Both the position numbers and the translations under genes were made by a program. Below the pieces are notes generated by a model that ran no database searches, was not told where the DNA came from, and worked only from the letters and a program-made list of their open reading frames with translations. From Hyphomicrobium sulfonivorans (GTDB taxonomy: Bacteria > Pseudomonadota > Alphaproteobacteria > Rhizobiales > Hyphomicrobiaceae), in the NCBI RefSeq assembly GCF_013306565.1, contig NZ_PZPO01000008.1:1-64000 (forward strand): 64,000 nucleotides of DNA, written 5' to 3'. Shown piece by piece: positions 9,242 to 18,940 of the stretch (the stretch's first letter is position 1; the number at the start of each line of letters is the position of its first letter).

Positions 9242-9685
9242 ATGGAGCAGTCTTCAAGCCATATCGAAAGCGCCCTTGAGCGGCTGTGTGTGGAGCACGG
9301 CCTGCGCATGACTGGGCAGCGCCGTGTCATTGCCCGCGTGCTGTCGCAGGCGCACGATCATCCGGACGTCGAAGAAGTCTATCAGCGCGCCAATGCCGTG
9401 GATCAGCGGATTTCGCTGTCGACGGTGTATCGCACCTTAAAGCTGTTTGCTGAGCATGGTATTCTGGAGCGGCACGACTTCGGGCTCGGGCGTGGGCGCT
9501 ACGAGGAAGCCTCGCGCGATCACCACGATCATCTCATCGACATCAATACCGGCACTGTGATTGAGTTTCACAGCGAAGCGATCGAAGCGCTGCAGGAAAA
9601 AATTGCTGAAGAGCTGGGCTTCAAGCTGGTCGGCCATCGGCTGGAGCTTTTCGGCGAGCGCATCAAGCCTGAGAAGAAGGGCTGA
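9242..9685 (+). CDS. Fur-family regulator (Fur/Mur)
   Basis: This 147-residue protein has a winged-helix DNA-binding domain (about 12–83, with SLSTVYRTLKLFAEHGIL) and a dimerisation domain with the metal site HHDH (94–97). The C-terminal CxxC pairs of classic Fur proteins are absent. In Rhizobiales the orthologue next to rimI and plsC is Mur, a manganese-responsive repressor, so Mur is the more likely role; this is inferred from context. ATG 9242 is preferred to a GTG at 9218. A second family member, irr, lies at 41.5 kb. Confidence 0.85.
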   Translation: MEQSSSHIESALERLCVEHGLRMTGQRRVIARVLSQAHDHPDVEEVYQRANAVDQRISLSTVYRTLKLFAEHGILERHDFGLGRGRYEEASRDHHDHLIDINTGTVIEFHSEAIEALQEKIAEELGFKLVGHRLELFGERIKPEKKG

Positions 9686-9753
9686 TGGTATCATGATTGG
9701 TCATCGCAACCGGCGTGATCGGATGTAAGTGACGGCCGTTGACGGAGCGAACA

Positions 9754-10671
9754 ATGGGTGCAATCCGCGGCGCTTCCGTTTTGGCGAGCTTCCTGGCGCT
9801 GACGCTGCCGTTGATGCCGGTGCAGGCTCTGCTTGTGCGCAGCGGTTCCAAGCGCGCCCGCACATTTCCGCATTGGTATCATCGCCAGGTCTGCCGTCTG
9901 CTGGGCATCCGGCTGCACATTGAGGGCGAGGTCGATCCGCAACGCCCGGTGCTGCTGATCGCCAATCATTCCACCTGGCTCGACATTCCCGTGCTGTCGG
10001 CGGTGGCGCCGCTCTCGTTCGTTGCCAAGCGCGAGGTCAGCACGTGGCCGTTTGTGTCGTCGCTGGCGCGGCTGCAGCGCACCGTGTTCGTCGATCGCAC
10101 ACGGCGCACAGCGGTTGGTCAGACGGCGGGCGAGATAACGCAGCGGCTGTCTGCGGGCGACACCATCGTGCTGTTTGCGGAAGGCACCTCCAGCGACGGC
10201 AATCGTGTGCTGCCGTTCATGACTTCGCTGTTCGCTGCGGCCAAGCCTGCCCCGCGTGATGCGGCGGTTGGTGGCGATGGCGCTGCTGGCGCGCAGGATG
10301 AGCAGGCTGTGGTGCAGACATTGTCGGCGGTTTACACGCATTTGCACGGCATCCCGGTTGGACGCGAGGGGCGCCCGCGCATCGCCTGGTATGGCGACAT
10401 GGAAATGCGTAGCCATGCCTGGGAGCTGCTGAAGGCGGGGCCGCTGGATGTAACAATTCGGGTCAGCGCTCCGGTGCCGTTAACAAGCTTTGCCGATCGC
10501 AAGGAGTTGGCGCGCCACAGTGAGGCCCAGGTAAGGGAAGGCGTGGTACGGATTCTGCGTGGCCGCCCGGCGGACGAGCCGGTTGCAGTGGTCGCGCCGG
10601 AGAGCGCTCAATCGGCGGTGCGGAGCCGATTGGCCGATCAGGCCGGGCAAGACGGTCGCAAGTGGACGTGA
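9754..10671 (+). CDS. plsC: 1-acyl-sn-glycerol-3-phosphate acyltransferase
   Basis: PlsC (305 residues) makes phosphatidic acid from lysophosphatidic acid at the inner membrane. The catalytic HX4D box is NHSTWLD, and the substrate motif is EGTSSDGNRV. An N-terminal hydrophobic segment (about 6–26) anchors it. ATG 9754 has GGAGCG about 7 bases upstream. The family core ends near residue 240; the C-terminal stretch is Ala/Arg-rich and variable. It lies between the Fur/Mur gene and miaB. Confidence 0.92.
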   Translation: MGAIRGASVLASFLALTLPLMPVQALLVRSGSKRARTFPHWYHRQVCRLLGIRLHIEGEVDPQRPVLLIANHSTWLDIPVLSAVAPLSFVAKREVSTWPFVSSLARLQRTVFVDRTRRTAVGQTAGEITQRLSAGDTIVLFAEGTSSDGNRVLPFMTSLFAAAKPAPRDAAVGGDGAAGAQDEQAVVQTLSAVYTHLHGIPVGREGRPRIAWYGDMEMRSHAWELLKAGPLDVTIRVSAPVPLTSFADRKELARHSEAQVREGVVRILRGRPADEPVAVVAPESAQSAVRSRLADQAGQDGRKWT

Positions 10672-10763
10672 GGGCCCACCCTTTGTAAGAAGCAGGCGGG
10701 CCTTAACGAGGCACAACCGGACGCCGCAGCGGCGGTGGCAATGACGGGCGAGCGCGCAGAACG

Positions 10764-12197
10764 ATGAGCAACCAATCGACTATGGCACAGCGTGGGGCGG
10801 CGCAGGCGGTGATGGCTACGGCGACACCTGCTGGCGCGGCGGAACCTGCTGTCATGGGCAATGCGCGTAAGGTCTATGTGCGCACGTTCGGTTGCCAGAT
10901 GAACGTCTACGATTCCGAGCGCATGACGGAGGCGCTTTCGGCGCAGGGCTATGCCGAAACGGAAACCCTGGATGAGGCCGATCTCGTCATCCTCAACACG
11001 TGTCACATCCGCGAGAAGGCTGCCGAGAAGGTCTATTCAGATCTCGGCCGCATCCGGCAGGTGAAGGATGCGCGGGCCGAGGTCGGCAGCGACACGGTCG
11101 TTGCCGTCGTGGGCTGCGTTGCGCAGGCGGAAGGCGCAGAGATTGTGCGCCGCGCGCCGACGGTCGATCTGGTGGTTGGCCCGCAGAGCTATCATCGTCT
11201 GGGAGAACTGATTGCGCGCACGCGGGCTGAAAACCGTTCGCTGGTTGAGACGCAGTTCCCCGAAGAGGAAAAGTTCAACCATCTGCCGCAGCGCACGCCA
11301 TCGCGTGGTGTGACGGCATTTCTGACCGTGCAGGAAGGCTGCGACAAGTTCTGCACCTTCTGCGTCGTGCCCTACACGCGCGGCATGGAATATTCGCGCG
11401 CCGTTGTGGAGGTCGAGAAGGAAGCGCGGGCGCTGGTTGCAGGCGGTGTGCGCGAGGTGACGCTGCTGGGCCAGAACGTCAACGGCTATCATGGCGAAGG
11501 GCCGGACGGGCGCACGTATTCGCTGGCCGATCTGGTGCGGCATCTGTCCGGCATCGAGGGGCTGGAGCGGTTGCGCTACACCACATCCCATCCGCGTGAC
11601 ATGGATGACGATCTGATCGCCGCGCATGGCAATGAGCCGAAGCTGATGCCGTATCTGCATCTGCCGTTCCAGTCCGGCGCCGATCGCATTCTGGCGGCGA
11701 TGAACCGCAAGCATACGGCGGCTGAATATTCCGCGCTGGTGGCCCGCATCCGCGCCGCGCAGCCGGATCTGGCGCTTTCGACCGACATCATTGTCGGCTT
11801 CCCCGGCGAAACCGATGCGGAATTCCAGGCGACGCTGGATCTCTATTCGCAGATTGGTTTTGCGGCGGCCTATTCCTTCAAATACAGCCCGCGTCCGGGC
11901 ACTCCGGCCGAGAAGATGGACCAGCAGGTGCCGGAGGACGTGAAGGCCGAGCGGCTGGCGCGGCTGCAAAAGCTGGTTGAGCAGCAGCAGCAGGCATTCG
12001 CGGCCGGATGCGTCGGGCGCACGCTGCCGGTGCTGTTTGAACGCCCCGGACGCCGCCCCGGGCAGTTGATCGGCCGCTCGCCCTATTTGCAGTCGGTCTA
12101 TGCGGAAGCGCCGGCGGAAATGCTGGGCCGAATCGTACCTGTTGAAATTTCTGGATTTGGCCCCAATAGTTTGAACGGTGTCATACGGCCGGAGTGA
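10764..12197 (+). CDS. miaB: tRNA-2-methylthio-N6-dimethylallyladenosine synthase MiaB
   Basis: A radical-SAM methylthiotransferase of 477 residues that adds the 2-methylthio group to i6A37 of tRNA. The N-terminal UPF0004 domain binds one cluster through Cys44, Cys80 and Cys118. The radical-SAM domain has the CxxxCxxC motif at Cys193, Cys197 and Cys200. A TRAM domain closes the C-terminus. The first 30 or so residues are an Ala-rich extension; a later start at Met31 is possible. The next gene is phoH, as in most alphaproteobacteria. Confidence 0.95.
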   Translation: MSNQSTMAQRGAAQAVMATATPAGAAEPAVMGNARKVYVRTFGCQMNVYDSERMTEALSAQGYAETETLDEADLVILNTCHIREKAAEKVYSDLGRIRQVKDARAEVGSDTVVAVVGCVAQAEGAEIVRRAPTVDLVVGPQSYHRLGELIARTRAENRSLVETQFPEEEKFNHLPQRTPSRGVTAFLTVQEGCDKFCTFCVVPYTRGMEYSRAVVEVEKEARALVAGGVREVTLLGQNVNGYHGEGPDGRTYSLADLVRHLSGIEGLERLRYTTSHPRDMDDDLIAAHGNEPKLMPYLHLPFQSGADRILAAMNRKHTAAEYSALVARIRAAQPDLALSTDIIVGFPGETDAEFQATLDLYSQIGFAAAYSFKYSPRPGTPAEKMDQQVPEDVKAERLARLQKLVEQQQQAFAAGCVGRTLPVLFERPGRRPGQLIGRSPYLQSVYAEAPAEMLGRIVPVEISGFGPNSLNGVIRPE

Positions 12198-12270
12198 TGT
12201 TCCGGCTAGGGTTGGGTCTGATATGCACTGGCGTCGGGTAGCGGCTCCTGTGCTATCCTGATCAAACGAT

Positions 12271-13305
12271 GTGACGATTCGTATTGAACGACGTCTGGAG
12301 CGCCTATTGGCAGCATTTCGCGGGAATCCGGTCGCTGGACCGGGGCGGTCACCTAAGGTTCAGGCACCCGCCAACAAGCGTCTTGTGGTCCCATTTGAGG
12401 ACAACCGACATCTCACTCGATTGTTGGGCGAATTTGATGCCCATCTGGCATTGCTGGAGGACCGTCTCGGGATAGAGGCGCATGCCAACGGCAATCTCGT
12501 TACGCTGAGCGGCCCTGAAGCCGCCTGCGAGACCGCCCGTTCGGTTTTGGAGGCTCTCTACAAGCGCGCCGCCAGAGGCGAGCCGATCGGTCCGGGCGAT
12601 TTCGACGGCCTGATCCGCCATGTGCGTGAGGCCGAAGTGCCGGGTGATGGGCAGGCGCAGATTGCGACGCGAAAGCGCGTCATCAAGGCACGCACGACCA
12701 CCCAGACCGAATATATGCGCGCCCTGAACCAATCCGATCTCGTGTTCGGCATCGGTCCTGCCGGCACCGGCAAAACCTATATCGCGGTGGCCTATGCCGC
12801 TCATTGCCTCGAACGGGGCATGGTGGAGCGCATTATTCTGTCGCGTCCTGCGGTTGAAGCGGGCGAGCGTCTCGGCTTTCTGCCTGGCGATATGCGCGAC
12901 AAGGTCGATCCCTACCTGCGGCCGCTGTACGACGCACTTTACGACGTGCTGCCGCCCGAAAAGGTGGAGCGCGATCTGGAAAGCGGCACCATCGAGATCG
13001 CACCGCTTGCGTTCATGCGCGGCCGCACGCTGACCAACGCCTGCGTCATTCTCGATGAAGCGCAGAACACCACCAGTATGCAGATGAAGATGTTCCTGAC
13101 CCGCCTGGGCGAGAACTCTAAAATGGTGGTGACGGGTGATCCCAGCCAGATCGATCTGCCCTCCGGCATGAAATCCGGGCTTGAGGAGGCGGTCGGGTTG
13201 CTGGACGGTGTCCAGGGCATCGAGGCGGTGCGGTTTACCGGCAAGGACGTGGTTCGCCGCGACCTCGTTGCACGCATCGTTGAAGCTTACGATCGGCCGA
13301 AGTAA
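12271..13305 (+). CDS. phoH: PhoH-like ATPase
   Basis: The product has 344 residues with a Walker A motif GPAGTGKT at 162–169 and a Walker B ILDEAQ at 260–265. The N-terminal part (about 35–120) is a KH-like segment usual for this subgroup. The start is GTG. The cellular role of PhoH is not settled; it is linked to RNA metabolism and is nearly always next to ybeY, as here (9-base gap). Confidence 0.92.
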   Translation: MTIRIERRLERLLAAFRGNPVAGPGRSPKVQAPANKRLVVPFEDNRHLTRLLGEFDAHLALLEDRLGIEAHANGNLVTLSGPEAACETARSVLEALYKRAARGEPIGPGDFDGLIRHVREAEVPGDGQAQIATRKRVIKARTTTQTEYMRALNQSDLVFGIGPAGTGKTYIAVAYAAHCLERGMVERIILSRPAVEAGERLGFLPGDMRDKVDPYLRPLYDALYDVLPPEKVERDLESGTIEIAPLAFMRGRTLTNACVILDEAQNTTSMQMKMFLTRLGENSKMVVTGDPSQIDLPSGMKSGLEEAVGLLDGVQGIEAVRFTGKDVVRRDLVARIVEAYDRPK

Positions 13306-13314
13306 AATCCGGCC

Positions 13315-13899
13315 ATGCCAGCTTCAAGCTCCAATTCAAGTACTCTGCCCGTTAACCAATCGGGCGAGCCTCAGGCCGAAGAGCCTCCGATAGGTCTTCA
13401 GATCGACGTCGTGCACGAGGACGGCGACTGGACCTGCATGCCCGACGTCGAAGCGCTCGTCGCCCGTTCCGGTGCCGCGCTGGCTGAACATATGGCCATC
13501 GGAAGCGGTGAGGTCTGCCTGGCGCTGTCGAACGATGCGCAGGTTGCAAGCCTGAATGCGGACTATCGCGGCAAGCCAACGCCGACGAACGTGCTGTCTT
13601 TTCCCGCTCCTCCGCCGCCGCCCATCGAGGGCGAGGATGCGGCTCCGTTTCTGGGCGACATCATTCTGGCCGTTGAGACGCTGCAGCGCGAGGCGGCCGA
13701 TTTAAAGATTCCGCTAGAACATCACATGCAACATCTGGTTGTGCACGGGTTGCTGCATTTGCTGGGTTATGACCACCAAACCGACGAGGAAGCCGACGCG
13801 ATGGAAAGCCTGGAAGTTGAAATCCTTGCGCGCCTTGGGATCGCTAATCCCTATGCTGCGGCAGAGGAACTGGCAGATTCCCGCGAGCAGGGGAGTTGA
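13315..13899 (+). CDS. ybeY: Endoribonuclease YbeY (16S rRNA maturation)
   Basis: YbeY (194 residues) is a metal-dependent RNase acting in 16S rRNA 3'-end maturation and ribosome quality control. The zinc motif H3XH5XH is present as HGLLHLLGYDH (His144, His148, His154). The N-terminal 25 residues are a variable extension. Its TGA overlaps the ATG of the next gene (TGATG at 13897–13901), implying coupled translation. Confidence 0.94.
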   Translation: MPASSSNSSTLPVNQSGEPQAEEPPIGLQIDVVHEDGDWTCMPDVEALVARSGAALAEHMAIGSGEVCLALSNDAQVASLNADYRGKPTPTNVLSFPAPPPPPIEGEDAAPFLGDIILAVETLQREAADLKIPLEHHMQHLVVHGLLHLLGYDHQTDEEADAMESLEVEILARLGIANPYAAAEELADSREQGS

Positions 13900-15023
13900 T
13901 GCAAAAAGCCATGAGTAACTCCCACTCCCCCAGGGAAGTTTCTGAAAGCGCAACCGCTTCCAGCTCGACCACTGAACCGCAGAGTAGCAGCACGCAGAGT
14001 CTGCTGAACGCGCTGCTCACCCGTATCGGACTGCGCTCCCCTAGCCTTCGCGAAATGCTGGAGGCCGATCTCAAGGGTGAGGCCGAAGCTGAGGCCGCGG
14101 CGTTCTCCAATGAAGAGCGCGAGATGCTGCGCCGATTGCTGCGCTTCGGTGGCCAGCGCGTCGATGACATCATGGTGCCGCGCGCCGATATCATCGCCCT
14201 TGAAGAAAGTGATTCCCTGGCGGAGCTGCTGCGCACGTTTGGCGAGGCAGGCGTTTCGCGCATCCCGCTGTTCAGTGAGACGCTGGATGATCCGCGCGGC
14301 ATGATCCACGTGAAGGATCTGTTCCGCTGGCTTACGCAGGAGGCGGCCAACGATGCCGTCAACTCGGCGATAGTGATTGCTCCGCCGGCATCTGAAGTGT
14401 CAGCCGAAGCCGCCAGCGCTGACGATAAGGCACCTGCTTCGGCCAAAAAGAATGGCGATGACAGCAACGCCGAGCCTCCGATGCTCGACTTCGGCAGCGT
14501 TGATCTTTCGCGGCCGATAACGTCGGCAAAAATCCGCCGCCCGGTGCTGTATGTGCCGCCTTCGATGCCGGCAACCAACCTGCTGATCCGCATGCAGGCG
14601 ACGCGCATCCATATGGCGCTGGTCGTAGACGAATACGGCGGCACGGACGGCCTCGTCACCATTGAGGATCTGATTGAGCAGATCGTCGGCGAGATCGAGG
14701 ACGAGCACGATGTGGACGAGGACGATTACATCGTCAGCGAGCCCAAGCTCGGCCTTGTCGCCTCAGCGCGCACGCCAGTGAAGGAGCTGGAAAAGCACCT
14801 TGGCATCAAGCTGCTGACGCCGGACGAGGAAGAGGACATCGACACCCTGGGCGGGCTGATGTTCTCGCTGCTTGGCCGCGTTCCAGTTCGGGGCGAGCAT
14901 GTCCGTCATCCCAGCGGCGTTGAGCTTGAGGTGCTGGATGCCGATGCGCGCCGCCTGAAAAAGGTGAAAATCCATCAGCCGCGCTCTTTGGCGGCGCCGC
15001 AGCCAAACGCAGATAAAGGGTGA
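13899..15023 (+). CDS. CorC/TlyC-type CBS-domain protein
   Basis: This 374-residue cytoplasmic protein has a CBS pair (about 85–265, beginning VDDIMVPRADIIALE) and a C-terminal CorC/HlyC transporter-associated domain (about 285–360). The CBS pair is split by an Ala/Glu-rich insert of about 55 residues. Related proteins include E. coli CorC, linked to Mg/Co efflux, and the YbeX ribosome-associated factor next to ybeY. No membrane segments are seen. The start overlaps ybeY and the end overlaps lnt by 4 bases. Confidence 0.87.
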   Translation: MQKAMSNSHSPREVSESATASSSTTEPQSSSTQSLLNALLTRIGLRSPSLREMLEADLKGEAEAEAAAFSNEEREMLRRLLRFGGQRVDDIMVPRADIIALEESDSLAELLRTFGEAGVSRIPLFSETLDDPRGMIHVKDLFRWLTQEAANDAVNSAIVIAPPASEVSAEAASADDKAPASAKKNGDDSNAEPPMLDFGSVDLSRPITSAKIRRPVLYVPPSMPATNLLIRMQATRIHMALVVDEYGGTDGLVTIEDLIEQIVGEIEDEHDVDEDDYIVSEPKLGLVASARTPVKELEKHLGIKLLTPDEEEDIDTLGGLMFSLLGRVPVRGEHVRHPSGVELEVLDADARRLKKVKIHQPRSLAAPQPNADKG

Positions 15024-16792
15024 AGTTGGCGGGGGTGGCTTCAGGACAGACCCGTCGCGGCTCGGGCGCTAGCGGACTCCCGGCGCGCATCGTCGGCGCG
15101 CTGGGGTGGGTGGCTGCCTCGGTCGCCGATCTGCGCGGCTGGCGTCGCGCTGCGTTGCTGCTGGTTGTTGGCGCTATCTCCGCCTTGGCGATGGCGCCGT
15201 TCCATGTCGCGGCAGTGCTTTTCATCACGCTGCCGATCCTGGTGTGGTCGATCGATGGCGTTCAGCCGCCGCAGCCAGACGCATCGCGGTGGCTGCTGTT
15301 CCGATCGGCGGCAGCGGTCGGGTGGTGGTTCGGGTTCGGTTATTTCCTGGTCGGGCTGTTCTGGATTGGCGAGGCATTCCTCGTCGAAGCTGAAAAATTC
15401 GCCTGGCTGCTGCCGTTTGCCGTGGTGATGCTGCCCGCCGGACTGGCGCTGTTCGTGGCCGCGGCCACCGGCTTTGCGCGCCTGCTGTGGGGCGGCGGAT
15501 TTTCCCGCGTGCTGATGCTTGCAGTGGCGCTGGGGGCAACGGAATGGCTGCGTGGCCACATCCTCACGGGCTTCCCCTGGAACGTCATTGGCTATGCGCT
15601 CACCTGGCCTGTGCCGTTGATGCAGTCGGCGTCGGTGCTCGGGATCTATGGCCTGACGCTGCTGGCTGTGGTGATTTTTGCCGCGCCGTTGGTGCTTGTT
15701 GCGGATGCCGCCAAAGCCATTGAGCCATCGGCGTCGGCAACTGCGGCCAGCGCTGGCCGCAGCGTCAATCTGATATCGGCCCGCGCGATCCTGGCGGCTT
15801 TGGCAATCGCGGTTGGGCCTATTGCGGTGCTGCATGCGGTGGGCACATGGCGCTTGGCCGATGTGCCTCCGGCGATGCTTGAGGGCGTGCGCGTGCGCAT
15901 CGTGCAGGCCAGCGTTCCGCAGCGGGACAAGTGGCGGCAGGACAAGCAGCGGCAGATTTTCGACGATCAGCTGTCGCTATCGCTGACCGGACCCACCGGC
16001 CGCGTCGACAATCTGGCGGGCATCACGCATCTGATCTGGCCCGAAGCGGCGATGCCGTTTCTGCCGTTGGAACACCCCGAGGCGCTGGAAGCTATCGGCT
16101 TTATGTTGCCGGATACGCTGCATCTTCTTTCGGGCGCCCTGCGACTTGCACGACCTGAGGGCGGAGCGGAATTGCCGCGTCATGGCGCGGCGGCGCGTGA
16201 GGGCTTCAACAGCCTGATGGTCTTCGACGGCCACGGAAGTTTACACGCGTTGTATGATAAAATTCATCTGGTACCGTTTGGCGAATACTTGCCAATGCAG
16301 GGGCTTTTGGAGAGTATTGGTCTTGAGCAATTGACCCGCTGGCGCGGTGGTTTCTCCACTGGACAACAGCCGAGGCCATTGCTGCAGGTTCCAGGGCTAC
16401 CGCCGGTTAGCGGGCTGATTTGCTACGAGGCAATCTTTCCTGCGGAGGTCGTGCAAGGGGCGACGCGGCCTGGGTTGCTGGTGAACGTGACCAACGATGG
16501 TTGGTTTGGTGACACCACGGGGCCATGGCAACACTTCCATCAGACCCGGGTGCGCGCAGTCGAAGAGGGGCTGCCAATCATCCGCGCAGCCAACAACGGG
16601 GTGTCTGCAGTCATCGACCCCCAGGGGCGTGTTGTCGCAATGCTTGGGCTGAATGTGCGCGGCGTTTTGGACAGTGACGTCCCGAAGGCGGCTGCATCCC
16701 CAATCTATGCGCGATACGGAGACGGCATATTTGCACTGTTGGCCGCACTCGGTTTTGGCGTTGCTCTTATGCTCAGATTTCAGAAACGTTGA
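15020..16792 (+). CDS. lnt: Apolipoprotein N-acyltransferase
   Basis: Lnt (590 residues) adds the third acyl chain to the N-terminal cysteine of lipoproteins at the periplasmic face of the inner membrane. The first 280 residues carry about seven membrane helices. A nitrilase-type catalytic domain follows with the triad Glu342 (WPEAAMPF), Lys414 (YDKIHLVPFGEY) and Cys468 (GLICYEAIFP). One more helix lies at the C-terminus. The GTG start overlaps the previous stop in GTGA. Confidence 0.95.
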   Translation: MKLAGVASGQTRRGSGASGLPARIVGALGWVAASVADLRGWRRAALLLVVGAISALAMAPFHVAAVLFITLPILVWSIDGVQPPQPDASRWLLFRSAAAVGWWFGFGYFLVGLFWIGEAFLVEAEKFAWLLPFAVVMLPAGLALFVAAATGFARLLWGGGFSRVLMLAVALGATEWLRGHILTGFPWNVIGYALTWPVPLMQSASVLGIYGLTLLAVVIFAAPLVLVADAAKAIEPSASATAASAGRSVNLISARAILAALAIAVGPIAVLHAVGTWRLADVPPAMLEGVRVRIVQASVPQRDKWRQDKQRQIFDDQLSLSLTGPTGRVDNLAGITHLIWPEAAMPFLPLEHPEALEAIGFMLPDTLHLLSGALRLARPEGGAELPRHGAAAREGFNSLMVFDGHGSLHALYDKIHLVPFGEYLPMQGLLESIGLEQLTRWRGGFSTGQQPRPLLQVPGLPPVSGLICYEAIFPAEVVQGATRPGLLVNVTNDGWFGDTTGPWQHFHQTRVRAVEEGLPIIRAANNGVSAVIDPQGRVVAMLGLNVRGVLDSDVPKAAASPIYARYGDGIFALLAALGFGVALMLRFQKR

Positions 16793-16930
16793 TGAGGACA
16801 ATTTGCTTATTGTTCCGTGGGATGGCAGTAGTCATAAAGGCATGGGACGTAGGCGGCGCATCTTTAGAATTCGCGCACGTTCGGCACGTCAATGCAGGTG
16901 GCCGCTGATCTGACGCGGTCTTGAAGGTAA

Positions 16931-17395
16931 ATGGGAATGTCGAGAGAAAACGGATTGGGCGAGCTCGGGGTCGAGGAGCGCGGTTCGCGTCGTGCCAATC
17001 CTGTAGATGTCCACGTTGGTGCGCGGGTCCGCTTGCGCCGTATGCTGCTTGGGATGAGCCAGGAGAAGCTTGGCGAGCATCTGGGCCTGACGTTCCAGCA
17101 GATCCAGAAATACGAAAAGGGCATCAACCGGATAGGCGCGAGCCGACTGTTCGACCTTTCGCAGGTGCTGGGTGTTCCGGTGCAGTTCTTTTACGAAGAG
17201 CTGTCTGCTGGTGGTGCAGATGCGGTTGCAGGTTTTGGCGAACGTCCCGCCGAAAGCTATGCCGTGGAGTTCCTCGGCAGTCGTGAAGGGCTTGAGTTGA
17301 ATAAGGCTTTTGCACGCATCACCGACCCCCGCGTGCGCCGCTCCATCGTCGATCTGGTTCGCGCATTCGCAGGCGAAACCGTTCAGGCTGAATAA
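16931..17395 (+). CDS. XRE-family helix-turn-helix regulator
   Basis: The protein has 154 residues with a Cro/CI-type HTH at about 28–85 (RVRLRRMLLGMSQEKLGEHL, then TFQQIQKYEKGINRIG). The C-terminal part is conserved in Rhizobiales proteins found upstream of metK, but its ligand is unknown. ATG 16931 has GAAGG upstream; a second ATG at 16937 is also possible. Its place between lnt and metK is a fixed feature of this order of bacteria. Confidence 0.88.
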   Translation: MGMSRENGLGELGVEERGSRRANPVDVHVGARVRLRRMLLGMSQEKLGEHLGLTFQQIQKYEKGINRIGASRLFDLSQVLGVPVQFFYEELSAGGADAVAGFGERPAESYAVEFLGSREGLELNKAFARITDPRVRRSIVDLVRAFAGETVQAE

Positions 17396-17548
17396 GCAAA
17401 TCAATATCTTTCAGCTGGATGATCAGTGTCCTGCCGGTTGGGATATGGTTGCGCCATGTCCGCCCACGTCCCTTGACCCGTCTGAAAAAGCTTGAGACAA
17501 ACCCAGCGTTTTAAGTAGACGCCGACCGAAGCACACAAGGGGCCCGGA

Positions 17549-18757
17549 TTGTCACGCCAATCATATCTCTTCACCAGCGAATCTGTATCCGAGGGACATC
17601 CGGACAAGGTTTGTGATCGCATTTCCGACGAGATCGTCGATCTGTTCTTTCGCGAAGGGCCGAAGGCAGGCATCGATCCGTGGGCGATCCGCGCTGCATG
17701 TGAAACGCTCGCGACCACGAACAAGGTTGTGATCGCTGGCGAAACCCGTGGCCCTGAGACTGTCACCAAGGATTGGATCGCGCACGTTGCGCGCATGGCG
17801 ATCCGTGACATCGGCTATGAGCAGGACGGCTTCCACTGGGACAAGGCAGACATCGAAGTTCTGCTGCATCCCCAGTCGACCGACATTGCTGCTGGTGTTG
17901 ATGCGCTGCAGCCGGGCGACAACAAGGAAGAAGGCGCAGGCGATCAGGGCATCATGTTCGGTTATGCCTGCAATGAAACGCCGGAACTGATGCCGGCGCC
18001 GATCTACTACGCGCACAACATCCTGCGCGATCTTGCGACTGCCCGTCACAAGAAGGAAGGCGACGCGGCGCTGCTCGGCCCTGACTCCAAGAGCCAGGTT
18101 ACGGTGCGCTACGAGAACGGTAAGCCCGTCGGCGTAACGCAGATCGTGGTTTCGCATCAGCACATCAAGGAGGATCTTTCCTCCAAGCAGATCCGCGACA
18201 TCATCGAGCCATATGTTCGCAAGGCGCTGCCGGCTGAGTGGATCTCGAAGGACACTGTCTGGCACATCAACCCGACCGGCAAGTTCTTCATCGGTGGTCC
18301 CGATGGCGACAGCGGCCTGACCGGGCGCAAGATCATCGTCGACACCTACGGCGGCGCGGCGCCCCATGGCGGCGGTGCGTTCTCCGGCAAGGATTCCACC
18401 AAGGTGGATCGCTCGGCGGCGTATGCAGCGCGCTATCTGGCCAAGAACGTCATTGCGGCAGGTCTTGCTGATCGCTGCACCATTCAGCTGTCGTATGCGA
18501 TCGGCGTTGCCAAGCCGCTGTCGATCTATGTCGACACGCACGGTACCGGCAAGGTTGACGAAGCCCAGCTCGAAAAGGTGCTGGGCGAGGTGATGGATCT
18601 GTCGCCTCGTGGCATCCGCACGCATCTGGATCTCAACAAGCCGATCTATGCGCGCACTTCTGCCTACGGTCACTTCGGCCGGGCGCCGGAAGCTGACGGC
18701 GGTTTCTCCTGGGAGAAGACCGATCTGGTTGATGCGATCAAGAAGGCCGTTGCCTAA
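17549..18757 (+). CDS. metK: S-adenosylmethionine synthetase
   Basis: MetK (402 residues) makes SAM from methionine and ATP in the cytoplasm. Signatures are [14 protein letters not shown] near the start, [12 protein letters not shown] and GGGAFSGKD. The start is TTG: the family N-terminus ([15 protein letters not shown]) begins right there, AAGGGG lies 7 bases upstream, and an in-frame TAG at 17516 excludes an earlier start. The 153-base leader from 17396 shows no riboswitch I can recognise. Confidence 0.96.
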   Translation: MSRQSYLFTSESVSEGHPDKVCDRISDEIVDLFFREGPKAGIDPWAIRAACETLATTNKVVIAGETRGPETVTKDWIAHVARMAIRDIGYEQDGFHWDKADIEVLLHPQSTDIAAGVDALQPGDNKEEGAGDQGIMFGYACNETPELMPAPIYYAHNILRDLATARHKKEGDAALLGPDSKSQVTVRYENGKPVGVTQIVVSHQHIKEDLSSKQIRDIIEPYVRKALPAEWISKDTVWHINPTGKFFIGGPDGDSGLTGRKIIVDTYGGAAPHGGGAFSGKDSTKVDRSAAYAARYLAKNVIAAGLADRCTIQLSYAIGVAKPLSIYVDTHGTGKVDEAQLEKVLGEVMDLSPRGIRTHLDLNKPIYARTSAYGHFGRAPEADGGFSWEKTDLVDAIKKAVA

Positions 18758-18767
18758 TCTTACGCTT

Positions 18768-18799
18768 GCAGACGGCGGCGGTCAGCCGCCGCCGTCTGC
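18768..18799 (+). terminator. Perfect 14-bp hairpin after metK
   Basis: The arms at 18768–18781 and 18786–18799 are exact complements around the loop TCAG. There is no proper T-run, so it may end transcription weakly or protect the 3' end of metK mRNA. Confidence 0.6.
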
Positions 18800-18875
18800 T
18801 CTTGCATTGATTTGCGGTGCTCTGGTTTGACGAGCACGACGCGCGGCGGCAAGGATTTGGCGCACTTCGCCTAGA

Positions 18876-18905
18876 GTGTTTCCGGAAAAGTGGAAACCGG
18901 TTCCG
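18876..18905. repeat. Short palindromic intergenic element
   Basis: The stretch contains GTTTCC and GGAAAC arms around GGAAAAGT, followed by CCGGTT. I recall near-identical sequences (GGAAAAGTGGAAACCGGTT) repeated between genes in many Rhizobiales genomes, so this may be one copy of such a family. Only one copy is seen in this window. Confidence 0.4.
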
Positions 18906-18940
18906 TTGCCGATTAACCCCATACTCTTCGGAGCAAAACG

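Noticed and set aside
17396-17548. SAM-sensing riboswitch before metK
   Set aside because: I looked for SAM-II or SAM/SAH-like folds and could not recognise conserved elements; a covariance-model search would be needed.
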